Of a DNA stretch of 64,000 nt, positions 48,801 to 63,000 are shown piece after piece. The DNA is from Apostichopus japonicus (lineage: Eukaryota; Echinodermata; Holothuroidea; Aspidochirotida; Stichopodidae): positions 21,146,699-21,210,698 of the forward strand of contig NC_092563.1 in the NCBI RefSeq assembly GCF_037975245.1. The letters are read 5' to 3'. The translations under genes were made by a program, and so were the position numbers. The notes under the pieces are model-generated. The model was not told the DNA's origin. It did not search any database and saw nothing but the letters and a program-made list of their open reading frames with translations. How positions within the stretch are numbered: the stretch's first letter is position 1; the number at the start of each line of letters is the position of its first letter.

Positions 48801-51800
48801 ATGTATAAAGTAAAGAAGAACGTCTGCGCGCGAAGCATGGATTTCCTATCTAAAAGTCATCACAATTTGTGTTTGTAGCTAGGTTTTAGTATCCATGCGT
48901 TTTATTGGATGTTTTCAGTCCAACTTTTTGTTGGTCATTCCATAGATTTGGATATGACATTGTGACAGCTAGCTTCATCATTTTGTCTCCGTTGCACTGT
49001 GTATACGTGTGCTATATTTTCTGTGTACTAAAATGCCTTATGGCACATCAGTATGCAACGGTGATGCATTTCTTTATTGAAAATAGGTTGCTAAAGAAAC
49101 TATAATTCAGGCGTAACGGCCGGGAGGTTATTGAATCAAGAATATTATTGACACCCTCAAGGTATGTCGCTTTAATGTACTGTTAACGCCTATCGCTTCC
49201 CCATGTCTCTTCAAGTTTACCAATTCAAGCCATGGTTGAGCTGAGGTCAAAGGTGATACTCCGGGTCTCCGACTCTGTAAACGTGACTTCCGTATCCATA
49301 GGAATAATTTCGTAAAAATAGTTTTCTAAAGGTCTTTATGTATTTATTTTATCAAGAAAATCTGCCACAAAATGAATAAAGGAAAGCTGAATAGGTTATG
49401 TACCTTATACCGTGGAAGTATTAATTTCATGCTTATACCATACGTCGAGCTGTGGCATTATCTTTATCTTCGTCCGAGGGAATATAGGTTCTGACCCTCC
49501 CCCCCCCCACCCCAACCTCCCTCATTAATGTTCTGTGTATATAAAACTTCCCCAAGTTCACAATTCATGTAGAATGAAGCTCATTAGGCAAAACACAATA
49601 ATAATCATAACAATAATAATAATAACGACTGCAGCGTAATCAGCAATATATACCTCGCTACGGTTAAAGCAACACCGCCACCACTTACAGAAGGAAACTT
49701 TTCATCAAAATCCATTTTCTATGAATATTCATCACGTGGTAATAATCTCAGTTTGTCATCTAACTTGCTCCAGGTTCGCTCTTAAAAACTGCAGTCTTTT
49801 AAGGCCTAAATGTTTAAGTTGCTCATGCGACAAAATGTTACAACACATAAGATAAATATCAGTATATACCCGATTGAAAACAGTTGTAAAAATAAGACAG
49901 TAATATCGAAACTAGAAAGGGCGGGTTACCACATCGTGTTTGGTTTACTTTAGTTCTGGTATGTATGTCTACCAACCAGGTGGCAAGTGGCCTTAATTAT
50001 AAAATTTCATTTCTAAATAATACTGTAATAACATTTCGCAAAATTAGATCAATTAAACGTACTTTTATTCGGTTTTCTTGCCCTCCATTTTACTACCCCC
50101 CCCCCCCCCTCGGCATGTTGTTCTTGTTGATGTTTTTCAAGAATATGGAATGTATAATAATGTAGCTAACTGGGAAACTTTAAATATAACTGCAGACAGA
50201 CGTTTAGAGTGAGAGAAATGCCATAGTCCGACTAAATAGGGGATAATGTGTTGTGCTAATTATGTCTCTACATCTATACGTTACGGTTTTGAAGATATTC
50301 AAATTTATATAAACGTCTACACTCATGGACGACGTCTTGTCATCAGTCCAGACGTAAACCAGTTTAGTTCCGGAAGTTAGTAGGATAAGCTCGTATTTAT
50401 ACCCCCCCCCACTACCCCTCCCCTCCCACAACATACACAGTTTATCATAGGATGCATACGGACTTTGGTGATACCAATCAGGTTAAATGAAGTATATATT
50501 TACACACACACCTACAATACCCACATTGCTAGTGTTCTGCTAGGGTCTAACACTGAACGTATACTGTAGCCTACTGCAACACGGACTCGGATCGAGTTCA
50601 ATTGATCAGTTCAAGGCCCTCCGTGACTATTAGTGTTAACAAGGACCTAAAACAGCTCTGCGGTGTTAGTCACGTGTGCGGACTATACACTGACCTAAAC
50701 AATTACATGATCAAACCATCACAGTACCATCGTTTCATATGTAGAGATAAAGCTTACTTTATTCATCTTGGTTATATTAAAAAAAAAAAAAAAAAAATCC
50801 GTTCTGTCGAGGTACTACAGAAGAAGCTTTTGACCTTCAACGCCAAGTCTTCCATGAAATTAAATGACAGTAAAAAGAAGTTTAATTACACAGTGATAAT
50901 TTTTTTCCCTGGCACCTGGGTGTATGGTGTTATGATTAAAGGTTAAAGGTTAGGACTAAACACCGTAAACAGACAAAGCGTGCCGGTGACATCGAAAGTC
51001 ACATGTTTACAATATTATTCATCAGAACTGAAATGTTCTCACGACCAAAAAGAATCTTTGTGTGAACAGATCTCTTTGCTTTTAGTGTTTAGTGAAGCAA
51101 ACCTTAATTTATCGATTTAAAATTTCGGGTAAGTTTGCAAGACGAGCATATGTGATGGGTGGAAGCGGTAGGCAACGCGGGATGGGAACGGGAGTACAGA
51201 CCAGGGTCCGTGATTAATAAAGGGGTACGGGAAAATCTGGGATAAGTTCATATATACTTAAAGAAAAGTGAAGATTTCCAAAGAGGAATGACATCATTTT
51301 TCCGGGGCTCGACAAGGCATTCGAAGCCCAACTGTGAAAGTGGAGTGTGTGTGTATTGGGTGGAGGGGGAGGGGGGGGGGGATTACTGCTTCTCATCGTA
51401 ATACATGACGCGGTGTTTCCCACTTTGACTCAGTCCAAACAATTCATGAAAATATGCCTCCATGCAGTTAGGGCGGAGATGTTAGTGTCCACATGGACTC
51501 CGTCTCCATCCGGGTATGAACTGAGATGTTGTGAGTGGATGCGTTCCCTCGGTGACGCCGTTAGATTACCCCACTAGGAGCAACGTTGTAATTGTCTTAT
51601 ATCATCTACATACACCAGAGAGTTCCATAACAACTCCCTGCATACACTGTACTGTATCGGTCGTATACAGTACTATACATGAAATGAGTTCAATATTAGA
51701 CTTGCCATAGTCCGTTTATTGTTTTCAATATACCAGGTTAATATATGTCCTTGTACTCAGTATCAGGGATGACATTCCAATCGCGGGTGACACACTATAG

Positions 51801-53027
51801 TCCATCAAACCTGGCCAAATTCCTTAACTCTCGCATACATATTGTGCTCATTTTGAACCAGCCAAAGTACAGCCTATATTTTCATGGGATTTTACCTCTA
51901 TATTTTGGACTAGCTACATAAGACCTTTTGATTTTCATATTGTAGTAAACAATAAGAAATTCAAAAGGAGTGGGATCACAAAGGCCGATCAAACACACCC
52001 ACCCGCCCACAGACACACCTCAAACGAATTGCCGGTTCTGCTTTGGGCAACAGTGTATGGAAATCAAACCCTATCGGTCTAATAGAACCAAAAACTCGGC
52101 TGTAGGCGGAAACGGATCGATTTCTGCAAAAGCCTCCCTGTGCCAGAGTCAGTTCAAAATTATAGCATGATAAGCATATGTATCGAATTGCAATTGCATA
52201 GCTGATAGGCTTTTGAAAATCTCTCCTGTCGCGATTTTAACAGTATACATAATCACAAAAATATAGCCGAGTATTGTTTCGTAAAAGTATTGTGTCGCTC
52301 TACATACTTCATACTTGAAGCATTTTCCGTTTTTTTTATTTTTTATAGCCAGTCTTACTAAGAATTATGTGGCCCTGGGTTGTACCTAGAAGTTAGGGGC
52401 GCGTAAGAAGGTATACTTCGAGAGGAGGGGGTTGGGGGGGGGGTTGGTTGACTCGAAAACAAGGGAATCAGCCCCCTCCCACGGCATCCACGTCCACTGA
52501 CAGATAGAATACTACCAAAAACTCTTAGTGTATAGTATACAAAGGCCCTATATAGTAGATAACTGATATGTATAATACAACCTGAACAGTTGAAAACTCC
52601 TAAACATTGTTTCAAAATTTGCAAACTATACTGCACTATTTTGCATTATAAGCGCCATCCGTTTTACCACAATTTCACGAAGGGAGGAAAACATGACCCC
52701 CTCTCCCGACCCCCCCCCCCCGCAAGCCCCGCTACTTCTCAACACACCTAGCTCCCATATGTGGGTTGTTGATATATGTACTGACAAATTTAGCAAGTTA
52801 ATGACTTATAAAAGAAACTATCAAATATATGAACTCTTGTGACACCAACAAACTTAAGTGACAACATGTGTATATCAGTGTGTGTGGCGGGGTAAATAAT
52901 TGCTGTGATACGCAAGACCGTTTTAATTTACGTATAGTAACAAATGTATTTTAGTATCGGTATTCTCGATAAACTACTGTCAGCAGGTCAACGTACCCGG
53001 ATAAAGAGATACCTGTAAAATCGAGAC
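45816..53027. other. Intergenic stretch, no gene recognised
   Basis: I see no exon with both coding-like content and splice context. The stretch includes GGTCA-rich repeat-like DNA at 46200-46870, a direct repeat CCGCCTACCTCA at 47281 and 47311, C-rich tracts at 48115-48135 and 48297-48330, (ATA)n near 49597-49626, poly-C near 50095-50110 and a poly-A run near 50780-50797. The open frames are all short. Confidence 0.5.
46200..46870. repeat. Repeat-like DNA with recurrent GGTCA pairs
   Basis: GAGGTCAGTAGAGGTCAAATTG near 46263, GGTCAACAGAGGTCAAAATC near 46397, GGCCAACACAAAGGTCAAAAGG near 46676 and GGGGTCAAAGGCAAATTGAG near 46838 recur every 130-280 bp. Phrases such as GGTATCTCAAGGAG and CGTTATCTCGAGAAGG accompany them. 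It looks like an internally repetitive, diverged mobile or satellite-derived sequence related to 39830-39870. Confidence 0.4.
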
Positions 53028-53076
53028 AAGATGGCAACCTCGTCTGCATATGGCTAACATACGTCGAGTGACGTCA
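53028..53076 (+). promoter_or_regulatory. Candidate promoter-like cluster (YY1-like and CRE)
   Basis: AAGATGGCAAC (53028-53038) resembles a YY1 site, and a perfect cAMP response element TGACGTCA follows at 53069-53076. A good acceptor-like tract (TTTTCTTTCTTCCTATACAG) ends at 53164. No coding exon with a recognisable product follows, so this is only a candidate. Confidence 0.2.
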
Positions 53077-53560
53077 CAGACGACATTCCCCTCGCTGTTC
53101 GAATGTCAACATTAATCTTGTCTGTAAACCAATATCGTATCTTGTTTTCTTTCTTCCTATACAGAGGAATTAGGACCAGACATAATCTGCACTAAGGTTG
53201 TAGGAACTGACTTTTCGGTGGGTTGCGGGATTTTTGAAGACCGTCGGATTTTTTTTATTAATTTGTTTATATTTTATTTACAGTTTTAGAAGCTTGCCGA
53301 CATTGATAGTCAAAGCTGGCTTTCGTGCATCCTGAGCATTTCATTGCTTCTGATGGGTGGGGATCTGGTGGGCCGTGGCTCGGTACTCATTTAAGCTCCT
53401 AGTAGGTCTTGGGCCTAAACGTTTGGGCGCACAGCTGGTCGATCGAATGGTGAAACACAGTATTGCAGCCTTTAGTCGGCCGCACACTGTCCGATTGATC
53501 ACAACCCGATTGTCATAATGTGGAAAATCGTAGGCAAGTCGAGGCAAATGTATAAGCGTG

Positions 53561-53924
53561 CAAGGGCGTAGGAACCGGGGGGGGGGCTGGGGGGCTCCAG
53601 CCCCCAGTGAAAAATGTGGAGGGGCGGAAGTATCATTCCGCCCCCCGGTTCGCAAGTCAGAAAACCCCTTTTTCATTTTCAAATGAGAAAATAATCTCAT
53701 TTGGAGCACCAAATTGCATCTAAGGCCAGGTGAAAATACAAAATTAAGTCTACAAATTGGAGTGGGTGTTGAAGTGTGCTATATTGCACCAAATTGCATC
53801 TGAGGCCACCTGGAAATGCAAAAAATTCCAAAGGGGAGGGGGACACCCCCTCCCCTTAGACCCCTCCCCCAGGCCGGCCATCAGTCTTCAGCCCCCCACT
53901 CAAAAGTACCTTCCTACGCCACTG
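53561..53924. mobile_element. hAT-like MITE, copy 2
   Basis: A 364-bp copy of the element at 650-1023, in the same orientation, with a perfect but different 8-bp target duplication TAAGCGTG at 53553-53560 and 53925-53932. It shares the left end CAAGGGCGTAGGAACCGGGG, the interior GTGGGTGTTGAAGTGTGCTA and the right end CCTTCCTACGCCACTG. The main differences are in the lengths of the G, C and A runs. The minus-strand frame ending at 53341 is not a gene. Confidence 0.9.
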
Positions 53925-53932
53925 TAAGCGTG

Positions 53933-56900
53933 TGTGAATTTACGACTATACGACTGATGAAGGTTTAGCCAGTTTTGAAGTCACCACTGCTTCCGTTGTG
54001 GAAGAGTCAAACATGTCGAGGTTTTCCGACAGTCTGTTGCTAGCTTGTGTGGCGGCTCATAATAACAAATGACCAGTTTAAACAAATGAAACCCACCCAC
54101 TGGGAAATAAAATTGCATAGTATACCATATAATGAGTATGGATCGTTGAGAGTCCTTCGGTGTGTGTGCTCATCAGTCGAACGACTGTGGTTCTTGACTA
54201 CTATCGAAATACTATCGAAAAATGTTGAGTTAAGTAGCGGTCAGCCGGGCAGTGACTTTTAAAGACTCAACAATAAATTCACGACATTTTGGTTTATTTT
54301 GGATGCTATGAAATACATAGTAATGGACTTCATTAATTGACCAGTCAATTCTCAATTTGAAAAAAAAATGAAAAGCGATAAGTTAATTTTCTATGCGACT
54401 GAAATATGACAGTTAAACTGGTTGTTACAAGTACGGCAAATTGTCGCTATCTATCATACATCGTGCGCCAAGTCGTGTGGCTCGTAGCGTTAGCGTCGCT
54501 TGAAGGTTGCTAGGTTACGCTATAATAATCAACCTTCTTCAACTTCTGACGACACCGTCTTTAAAGAAAGTGTGATCAAAGAAATGAGATATGAGATATA
54601 TTTCATAATCCTATATAAATTGTACCATTCAACCGGGAGATATTATTCACATATCTAGGGCAATCACTCCTCGCAGTTACAAACGGTTGATAATGAAGCG
54701 ATATCAGTTTGCTCTCTCTCAAAGCCTCTGGGGAGAAAATATCAACTTTCCTTTCCCGTTAACGACCCCTTCAGACAGTCATTAACCCTTTGTGCAACAA
54801 AACACTCGTGTGAAATTTGTTTTGGTTTGTTAAAGTTAACATCGCAAACTCTTTTTGGCGATCATTCCAATGGCCGCAAGTTTATTATCGTGGCTAAGCC
54901 GGAATATATGAGTCATGTTTTTGAAATAAATATTGTCTGGTGTCCAAGAAGTGGGAAGAGCCTACAGAAATCAAATGTCCCGTAACAAAGTTGAAGGTGT
55001 ACTGATCCCATGGGACGCCAAGACGGCAACAACTTTCTTCTGATCCTTTCTCTCTCCTCCGATCCCGTTCCATATATTATTCATGTGGCTCTGTAGGATT
55101 AGTATACAGTTTCAAAAACAAGAAGTATGTGAACTAAAAGTAAGGGTTTGTTGAAGGAGGGGGTGGGGGGGGGGAGGGGTGGTACAAATATACCCATATT
55201 AATATTCTGCAAGGTGTCTTTTAGCAGAGCCTAAGTGGGAACGGGGAGGAGTGATAGTTCCCTGACGTAAAATGATTTTGGGATGCTATGACATACTTCT
55301 TTACATCTTAATACCGCTTACCGGTGCATGATGCCACTGCTGTCAATATCGTGACGATAATGGTGAGGTAGCACGGTGCCAAGATAATTGCATGGTATAG
55401 GCCTATAAGCTATTGGGTTTTATTTTAGATGTTACCTTATCATAATTTTGCTTATCTTTCTATTTTCACAGCGTTTTATTTTTTAACTTGTTCGTATTTC
55501 ATCTTTAATTCTTTTAAAGGTCTTGTTAAATGCTTTCAGATTTTCACTTTCGTTGGAAGAGGCTACAGTAAAATATAAATTGTTATGATTAACTAGTAAC
55601 ATCAATCAAAACGTTTGTACCCTCAAAGCCAACGTTGTATATGTTTACATCAAAAGTAAACTCAGTTGCTGCTTTCTGCTTGTGAGGTGAGCTATGTAGG
55701 TGACGGTAGTCTATTGTATAGTTATCGCAGTGCGCATGCTCACTACAATATTGGGATTACTATCCCGCGCCATCATCTACATGGCAGGCTGGTGAATACC
55801 AGCTGAACATACATCTTCATAGCAATCTCAAATTCACAGGTTGGCTACGCAGGAAAAATACAGACCTGGCAGATTTGCAAAGAATTGTGGCGGCGTAAAA
55901 GAATAAAGATCTCCTTGAGTGGCATACTTCTTCGAAATAATAAGCAAAATTCTCTACTTGGGTAGTTATTCTTGCAAGCAACAATGTTAATCGTACTTAC
56001 CCGCAACGACTCGGTGTTATTTGGTGATCTCGGGCACGAACACAGTCATAGTTAGTTGTCACAGCTAGTTGCTCCGTACGTATATTACGTGTTTTGGATG
56101 ATGATAAAAGAAGGGCCAGGAAAACGACCAAGCAGAAGAACATTGATGGATGGAAGCGAATCGAATCACAATATTGAAGACTTATGGGGTAGAGATAATA
56201 GCTCGGTGTTGTTTTCATAATGAAAAGCACTGGAGGGATATAAAAAATGTTGGGGGGGGGGGAGCTGAGGGTAAGAGACACTCTAGTGCGCATGCCCACC
56301 CGTCAAAAACACTTCATATGGTGCAGCTGCACGGCTACCACGTACGCTGTAAGAGGCTGTGTTTTGGTTGTGTTTGATCGAACGTCGAAATCATAAGCTG
56401 GTGCAATGACGTTATGTATCATGAGCCGAAAAGTATTGGACGATTGACCCACCCCCACCTCTCCCCACTTTCTATGAATGTGGCCTTTATCACGTTCACA
56501 ATTCACCTTCACATATCAGCTCAAATGAAACATGGAGTGTTTTTTTTTTAACGGTCAGTACTTATAATAACAGAAGTTCACTTAGCATATTCCTCAAAAT
56601 ACACCCCCAAAAAAGATGAAGAATAAGATAGGAAACCCCCCCCCCCCCCCGCCTAACACAATGAAGGTCTCTTCGGCATTTCCTATATCCGCTATAAGCT
56701 GCTATCCGTATATTACAAGTTCATATAAGGTCGCGATCATTTTCAAACAAAATATTTCGTTTCTATGACGATATCCCGAGGGTTATTTTAGTAGACACGT
56801 GTGGTAGATTGTACATACTTAGCTATAAGTGTTAGCAATGTAAAGAGGGTCACCATAATACCGTTGTTATAACTTCCCGTAGACGTGTTCTACTGTTACA

Positions 56901-59900
56901 TAAACAACCTGTCATATCCTAAAGCTGGCCTGTGGGTTAAAGGCCTTTTAATATTCATTAATATAAATAAACCGAACAGGAAACACACCTATACAGTGCT
57001 CGATAACCATCATTACACGAATGGTCGGTATGCTGGTGTTGCTTATTGAACATAAAGACAAAGTGAAGAGAGTATTAACCCCCTCCCCCCCCCCACACCA
57101 TCCTCCACATGCACAGCACCTCTTGTCATCATAACCCAGGCTCTCTTCCCATGAGGTCCAGCTAGCAACTCTCCCTCTCCCCTCAACCTTCCTCACTTCG
57201 CTGCGCCCAAATGCAACCAATCAGCACTCAATGTACCAACGCCTTGCTAAGATGTTCGGTCCTCTACGCGAGAGTATCAGGTGAGTGTATATATATTTGG
57301 GTTTTCCTTGTTGAAATGTTTTAATATATCGCGCTTTTGAAAGTCACTTATAAATCGCTTTTAAAACTCAACGTATTAAATGTGGAGATATCGTGCGTTT
57401 GGGAAATTGCACATCTTGATCAATATGAAAAAGGCTGCCCTGATGTTGGAAAGGAAAATAATTCCATTAGCGCCACCACATTTTACCCACGTCCGATTTC
57501 CGAGACCTCAGGTATAATCAATGGTATATGAGACCAAGAAAACACATTCATTCACAAAACAATTTGTTATAGGAAACACATGGAACTATAATGGAAGTTA
57601 GTGTTTTGGTTTAACAACTTCCCAGGTTTTTCTAAGATATCCTGGTGATATGCTTATGCCAGACACATACACATATCCGGGGCAGGACGTGCGCGTTCTA
57701 TGTGACGACGTCGTTGCTAAAGCTGTTTACTTTGACGGAGTTGTTACCAGCTAGGATCAGGCATCAAGGATTTGATTATCCTCAAGAACCATTCAAAGGC
57801 GCATATATGCAATGATAACAGTATATATATATAAAACAACAGGCCATTATGTATGCGAATTACTGTTAATTTTTGTATGTTTTGTTTAAAAAAAACGAGT
57901 TTCGATCAACACATTACAGTAATTCCAACATACATCTTAATTTTTAGTTGAAATAAATACTTTTTTGATGCCTTTTTGTATTTCGTCAATTTCGAAAACT
58001 ACCTCCGGAATCAAGTGAAAGACAGTTATGAATTTCGTTTGTTACATAATATGTAACAACTCACAAACACCCAAAACTCTTGTCAATTCCCCCCCCCCCC
58101 TTCCCATTTCTTTGTGATGCCTGGATAAGAATTTGCAAAACAACGGTTTCAAAGCATATACCGGTATTCACACAACTGGTCAAGTTGGTACTATCTATAC
58201 ACAGAGGCGTAACAATATGTGGTGGGTGGTTCAGAGCGTTCACTGCCCCCCCCCCCCCCCCGTGATTGGTTTCGACATTATTGAGACAACGGATCACATC
58301 TGCCGCTCAGGCAATGTATAGGCATGGTGGTTTGTACGTTGATGTGTGTAATTAAAGAGTAGTTTATATGAAGTAAGAGTGAAGGACACAGGTGTCTCAC
58401 TCTTGAACCGGGCCTTCTGAAACCCTATCCGTATGGGTTCATACTATGTTGTGGCCGTTAACATATTTGTACGATTCCTGTTACGAAATCCGAACTTAAA
58501 GCAACATCGTTTATAAATAGTCCTATCCAAGCGTATTCAGTATATCATGAACTTCTGCACCTTATGACATAGGGCTGGTAGCTTAGCCTACGTCTTGATG
58601 TTAAATTAATCAGAATTATGAATTCCAATCCTGGGATCTTAATTCACCTGTCTACTGTTCCTCTTATTATAATATTTTGCTTCTATGTTCCTTGTGGTGG
58701 TTGATTGTTTGTTTGCTTGTATTTTCATCGTATTCGGAGAAATAGCCAACTCTTCATGTTGTGCGTCATACTCCTTTAAAGACTGATGCCCCCATCACCC
58801 CCCCCCCCCCTCACCCACCCAGACTGTCCACCAATACCGCAAACCGCACTTGAATAGTTTGGTCTCGCTGATCTTGAAAGGTTTTCATATTTTTTCTCGT
58901 AAAGTTTAAGTTTTTGTCATAAAGATAACATTAAACAATAGGGGTCCCTACCAACACACAGTTTCTAATTAATCAATAACTGTTCGCCATTGGCTGTTAA
59001 AATATCAACTAGCCAGGGAAACATCTGGGAACAGTTAGTCCTCCATGGTCCTACTAACTTATACTTGTCTTTCCAGACTAGATTGATTAGGTTATGCATG
59101 GAACGCCAAAAGACTCACCATTTACAGTGATGTGTTTATGATGAGAAACATACTGTAAAGTGATGTCCTTACTGTGTTCCACGTACATATGTGCCACAGT
59201 AAAACAGCGGGATATACAGGCGAGTCTCAAATGCTGGGGTGTACCAACCCCACATTACAACCCCACACAATAAAAACAAAAATAGTTATAGGACAACCTA
59301 GTTTGTGTGTAGATCTAATTATAGACTAATTTATAGCCTTAATATACATCAGATTGCAACATCCCACGTCTATTTTCTTTTCTGTGGGAGATTCACACAC
59401 CCACCCACTCTAAACCATCTACACTGATGGGAGTCAGCTTCAATGACCTTACGGCCACCCCCCCCCCCTCCGTTTTAAAATCCTGGACCCGTCCTTGACA
59501 TATTAAGTCTTATATCAGTATTATATTATTTTACATTATGAAATATTTTTTTTGAATCTTGTCATATCTCCTTCAGACCGACTAGATACCATTAATTAGG
59601 TGTGCAGTTTATGAGAAAGGTAATATTGAAAAAAAGGTTATTTATTCATGAACGGTAAATGCAATACCGTTGCAAAACACTTTTATCTATATACGACGGG
59701 TTACAGTTGTGATATTGACGATTGTGTGGCATTGCCTTCAATAATATCCAGTTTGATCTGTCTGGAATATTTAACAGTAATAAACTGCCTTATCGGCAAG
59801 CCGGCAAGGTGAGAGAGAAAATACCGGCGCCAAGGATCGGAGACTTGTTGTACAGATAAACATCGTATATGATAGAGTTTCAAGTACTTTTAATGTGACA

Positions 59901-59961
59901 TTTCATTATATCTTCTGGCTCCTACAATAGCCATAATTGACGGTCAAGTCAAGGTTCATTA
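53933..59961. other. Intergenic stretch, no gene recognised
   Basis: No gene can be supported. It contains poly-G or poly-C runs near 55164-55180, 56250-56260, 56636-56650, 58089-58099, 58246-58261 and 58799-58810, and a perfectly ordinary AT-rich background. A CAGAGGCGTAACAAT word near 58202 resembles hAT ends but no partner end was found. Confidence 0.5.
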
Positions 59962-59967
59962 CATATA

Positions 59968-60055
<88 letters not shown>
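59962..60055. repeat. (AT)n dinucleotide tract
   Basis: About 94 bp of almost pure AT/TA dinucleotides with one phase break near 59975. Assemblies often misjudge the length of such tracts. Confidence 0.97.
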
Positions 60056-60057
<2 letters not shown>

Positions 60058-63000
60058 TTTTTATGTCTTTACTGCAATAGTCCAATTTGAAACCATAGCA
60101 TTATACGATTAGTGTTCTTAGATTCGCTCAATGCGCCATGAATATGACATGCCGGAGAAGGAAAGTGTCAAAATTTCGATACCCCACATTACAATCCTAT
60201 AATGCCCCTCTTATGCCCTTTAGTAATAAACATTGGGATTATTTTGTTTTTCAATGGAGAGCACGGAAACTGATTTTCTTTTATAAAACTGTTAAGTTAA
60301 ATCTGATATTTCAGAAACCAGTAGTCTCCAGCATGACTCCATAAAGAATGGGATTGAAAGACCAAACTTAGATAGAAAGAAGAAGTAATATAAAGAAAGG
60401 AAAAAAGGGGGGGGGGGTGGAAAAATGAAGCAACTAGGGATCTGGATTTCCTTAAACCAACAATGAGAGCAGAATAACTTCCACATTCCAGTCATTTACC
60501 GCACCATTTCTTGTGACGAAATGAGACTCTTTAACTGACGGTGAATTCAGTGAGAGAATATTCTTTAGATAATTAAATAGTTAAACTGCTTATTATTGCT
60601 TGCACATGAGTGGCCATTATTTGACTTTCGATCACATTTAAGGCCAGTTATGTTGACCTTTAAAGTTAGACGCGAAAACCGCATAGGGTGCACCCTACCG
60701 TGTGGGAAACTTTAGCCTCACCTCTGCATGTAACTAGTATGGGAATATGGTGTTATAGGTGTCCTAGCTGTCTGAAGCAGCCTAACCGTCTCAAGATGAC
60801 GTCATCTGGCTGACGGTTCATATTTTCTAAGGCGCATATTTCGAACACCTTGCCTGATTCAGCGAAATAAAGCCACATGATAGATTCATTTTGATTGAGC
60901 TCATCCGAAAGGTTGTTATAGTACAGTTTATCGCTCAGCAGGAGTGTGACTTATATGTACTACTCTGTGGTCAGACCGTCAGATACAAGACAGACCATGG
61001 AGGTAAAAACCTCCATGGACAGACGCAGAGAAAACTGAGGACACAGCGAACGAGAGCGAGATTTGAGAAAGAATCAGGCTGCCGAGAGTAGGTAATGGAC
61101 CAGAAAATTATAGCCACATCGTAGATAGTTTTGAAAGTTGAAATAACATCATTTAAAGTCACAATAGTTTTTATCGTGAAGGTCACAGTAAAAGAAAAGA
61201 TCAACTTCTAGCGTATGTTATAAGGGGAGGGGAGGGGAGGGGGTAGGGGTGGGCTGGGGAATTGGGGTGGAGGTGAAAGGGCGCAACTACCAGTTTGAGA
61301 TGGGGAAAGCTTAGATGTGACTTCGTTCAGGGGAGGGGTGGCTCTCCTCCTCGAGAAATTTGATAATATACAGGTTGCTTAGATGAAGAAAATGGTGGTA
61401 CAGTTTGCAACCTTTGAAGCAATGTTGAAGAATTTTCAGCATTTACATCACATACATGTTACATAGTTTTGTAAGATATCAGTAGAATTGTAATATTCTT
61501 TCTGCCATGGGGGGGGGGGGGGGGGAGGTAGGGATTGCTGCCACAACGCGCCCTCTTCTAGGCCGGTTGAACATTTTAAAAGAATAGAAACTCGCAAAGG
61601 ACTGTCTACAAAATAGACCATGTTATGCTTGCCAGATAGTTCAGAAAAGTACACAGAAAGCTAACTTTTTCAACTAAATTTCCATACAATTTTTGAGTAA
61701 AACCATTTAAATGAACAATAGTTAATTTATAGGCTCGCCTAAGACGACCTTTGAAGCTGCATAACCTATACCATACTAGTTTCGGAGCTATGGCAAACTC
61801 AGCTTTTGAGTCAACAAAAACAATTTCGACAGCTTGTTTTCGGCGCTTCCAAAGGCTGTATAGATAGTCTGCAGGTTTATGGATTAATTTCCTTTCTTGT
61901 CGCAGGGCAACTTCAAGCCAGCCTAGAGGCAACCTTCCCTGGTTTTCGCTATCTTTGAATATCTATTGTATTAAAACACACTCGAACATGTGGCTTGATA
62001 TCACGGTGAATATCATGTAGTCTCATTTTAACTTCATGGTAATATGCCCTACTACATCCATGGCCTATAAACTATGGGAGCTAACAAGGAACAACTCCCT
62101 GGTAGTCATTTATAGACAATTCTACAATTACCAGTCATATCTTATGACTAGACAAAAGTAATGGTACACGGAAAGGTTACATACAAAAGGCGCTGAAACC
62201 CGACAGAGAGGTAATAAGATGAGGATTAAATGGAAATTTTTAAGATTAATATAATTCGGTACTTCATTAAGAATGTAAGATAATTTTAATTATATGTGGA
62301 ATTGGTTATCGAAATTGTCTGTTTTATACAATCGAAGGTCTCACTTAGAAACAAAGCTACTTGGCGGGCTGGACCATGCAGTTCGACTATTACCTGCTCG
62401 TAATTATTTAATGTGTCGCGACTCACACCTGTTTGCTAGTACTTACACTATATTTCCCTTCATCTAACGGTATACAAGTTCACGATACTTCACAAGGCTT
62501 GACTTATTCTATCATCTGATTAAGGCTATGGAAAGATGTCGTATTGCAGAGAGTCATAGAACAAACTCAAACATCGCTGAGAACCATGGTCACTTTTAAG
62601 CTTCCGTACACAGCTGATTCGGGTTGATGCTAAGTGTATCTAATGCTGCTGTATGTAATGTGTTGATGATATATGTCACGTAGCTAATACATAACAATGT
62701 ACCGGTAACTCATTAGCTTGTTTCAAAACATTGAAAAACAACAATTTTTTTCTTCTGTTGTCTTTTTGGGGGGGGGGGGGGGAGGAGGGGAGGGGAAAGG
62801 CATGTGATACATTACGACCAGGAAAAAAAAGTTGTCTGGGCTTACAAAATAGCATGCAGTCATTATATACACCAGGTGCTTATTAAACGTCTGTCATTTA
62901 GTGAAATAGATAAGAGGGTGTCAAGAGATCAGTTGTTACGGTATCTATAATTGCTTGATCCTCGATAGGTTCTGCCAAACTGTTGACCAAACTTTTTAAT

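Noticed and set aside
53341-53712. Minus-strand 123-codon frame, similar to a frame at 530-814
   Set aside because: The shared part (KKGFSDLR.GGRNDTSAPPHFS) lies inside the two hAT-like MITE copies. Similarity comes from the repeat, and the frames break at different points.
61606-61932. Minus-strand 108-codon frame with ordinary amino-acid composition
   Set aside because: No family recognised, no matching splice sites or neighbouring exons, and one frame of this length is expected in a window of this size. A protein search would decide.
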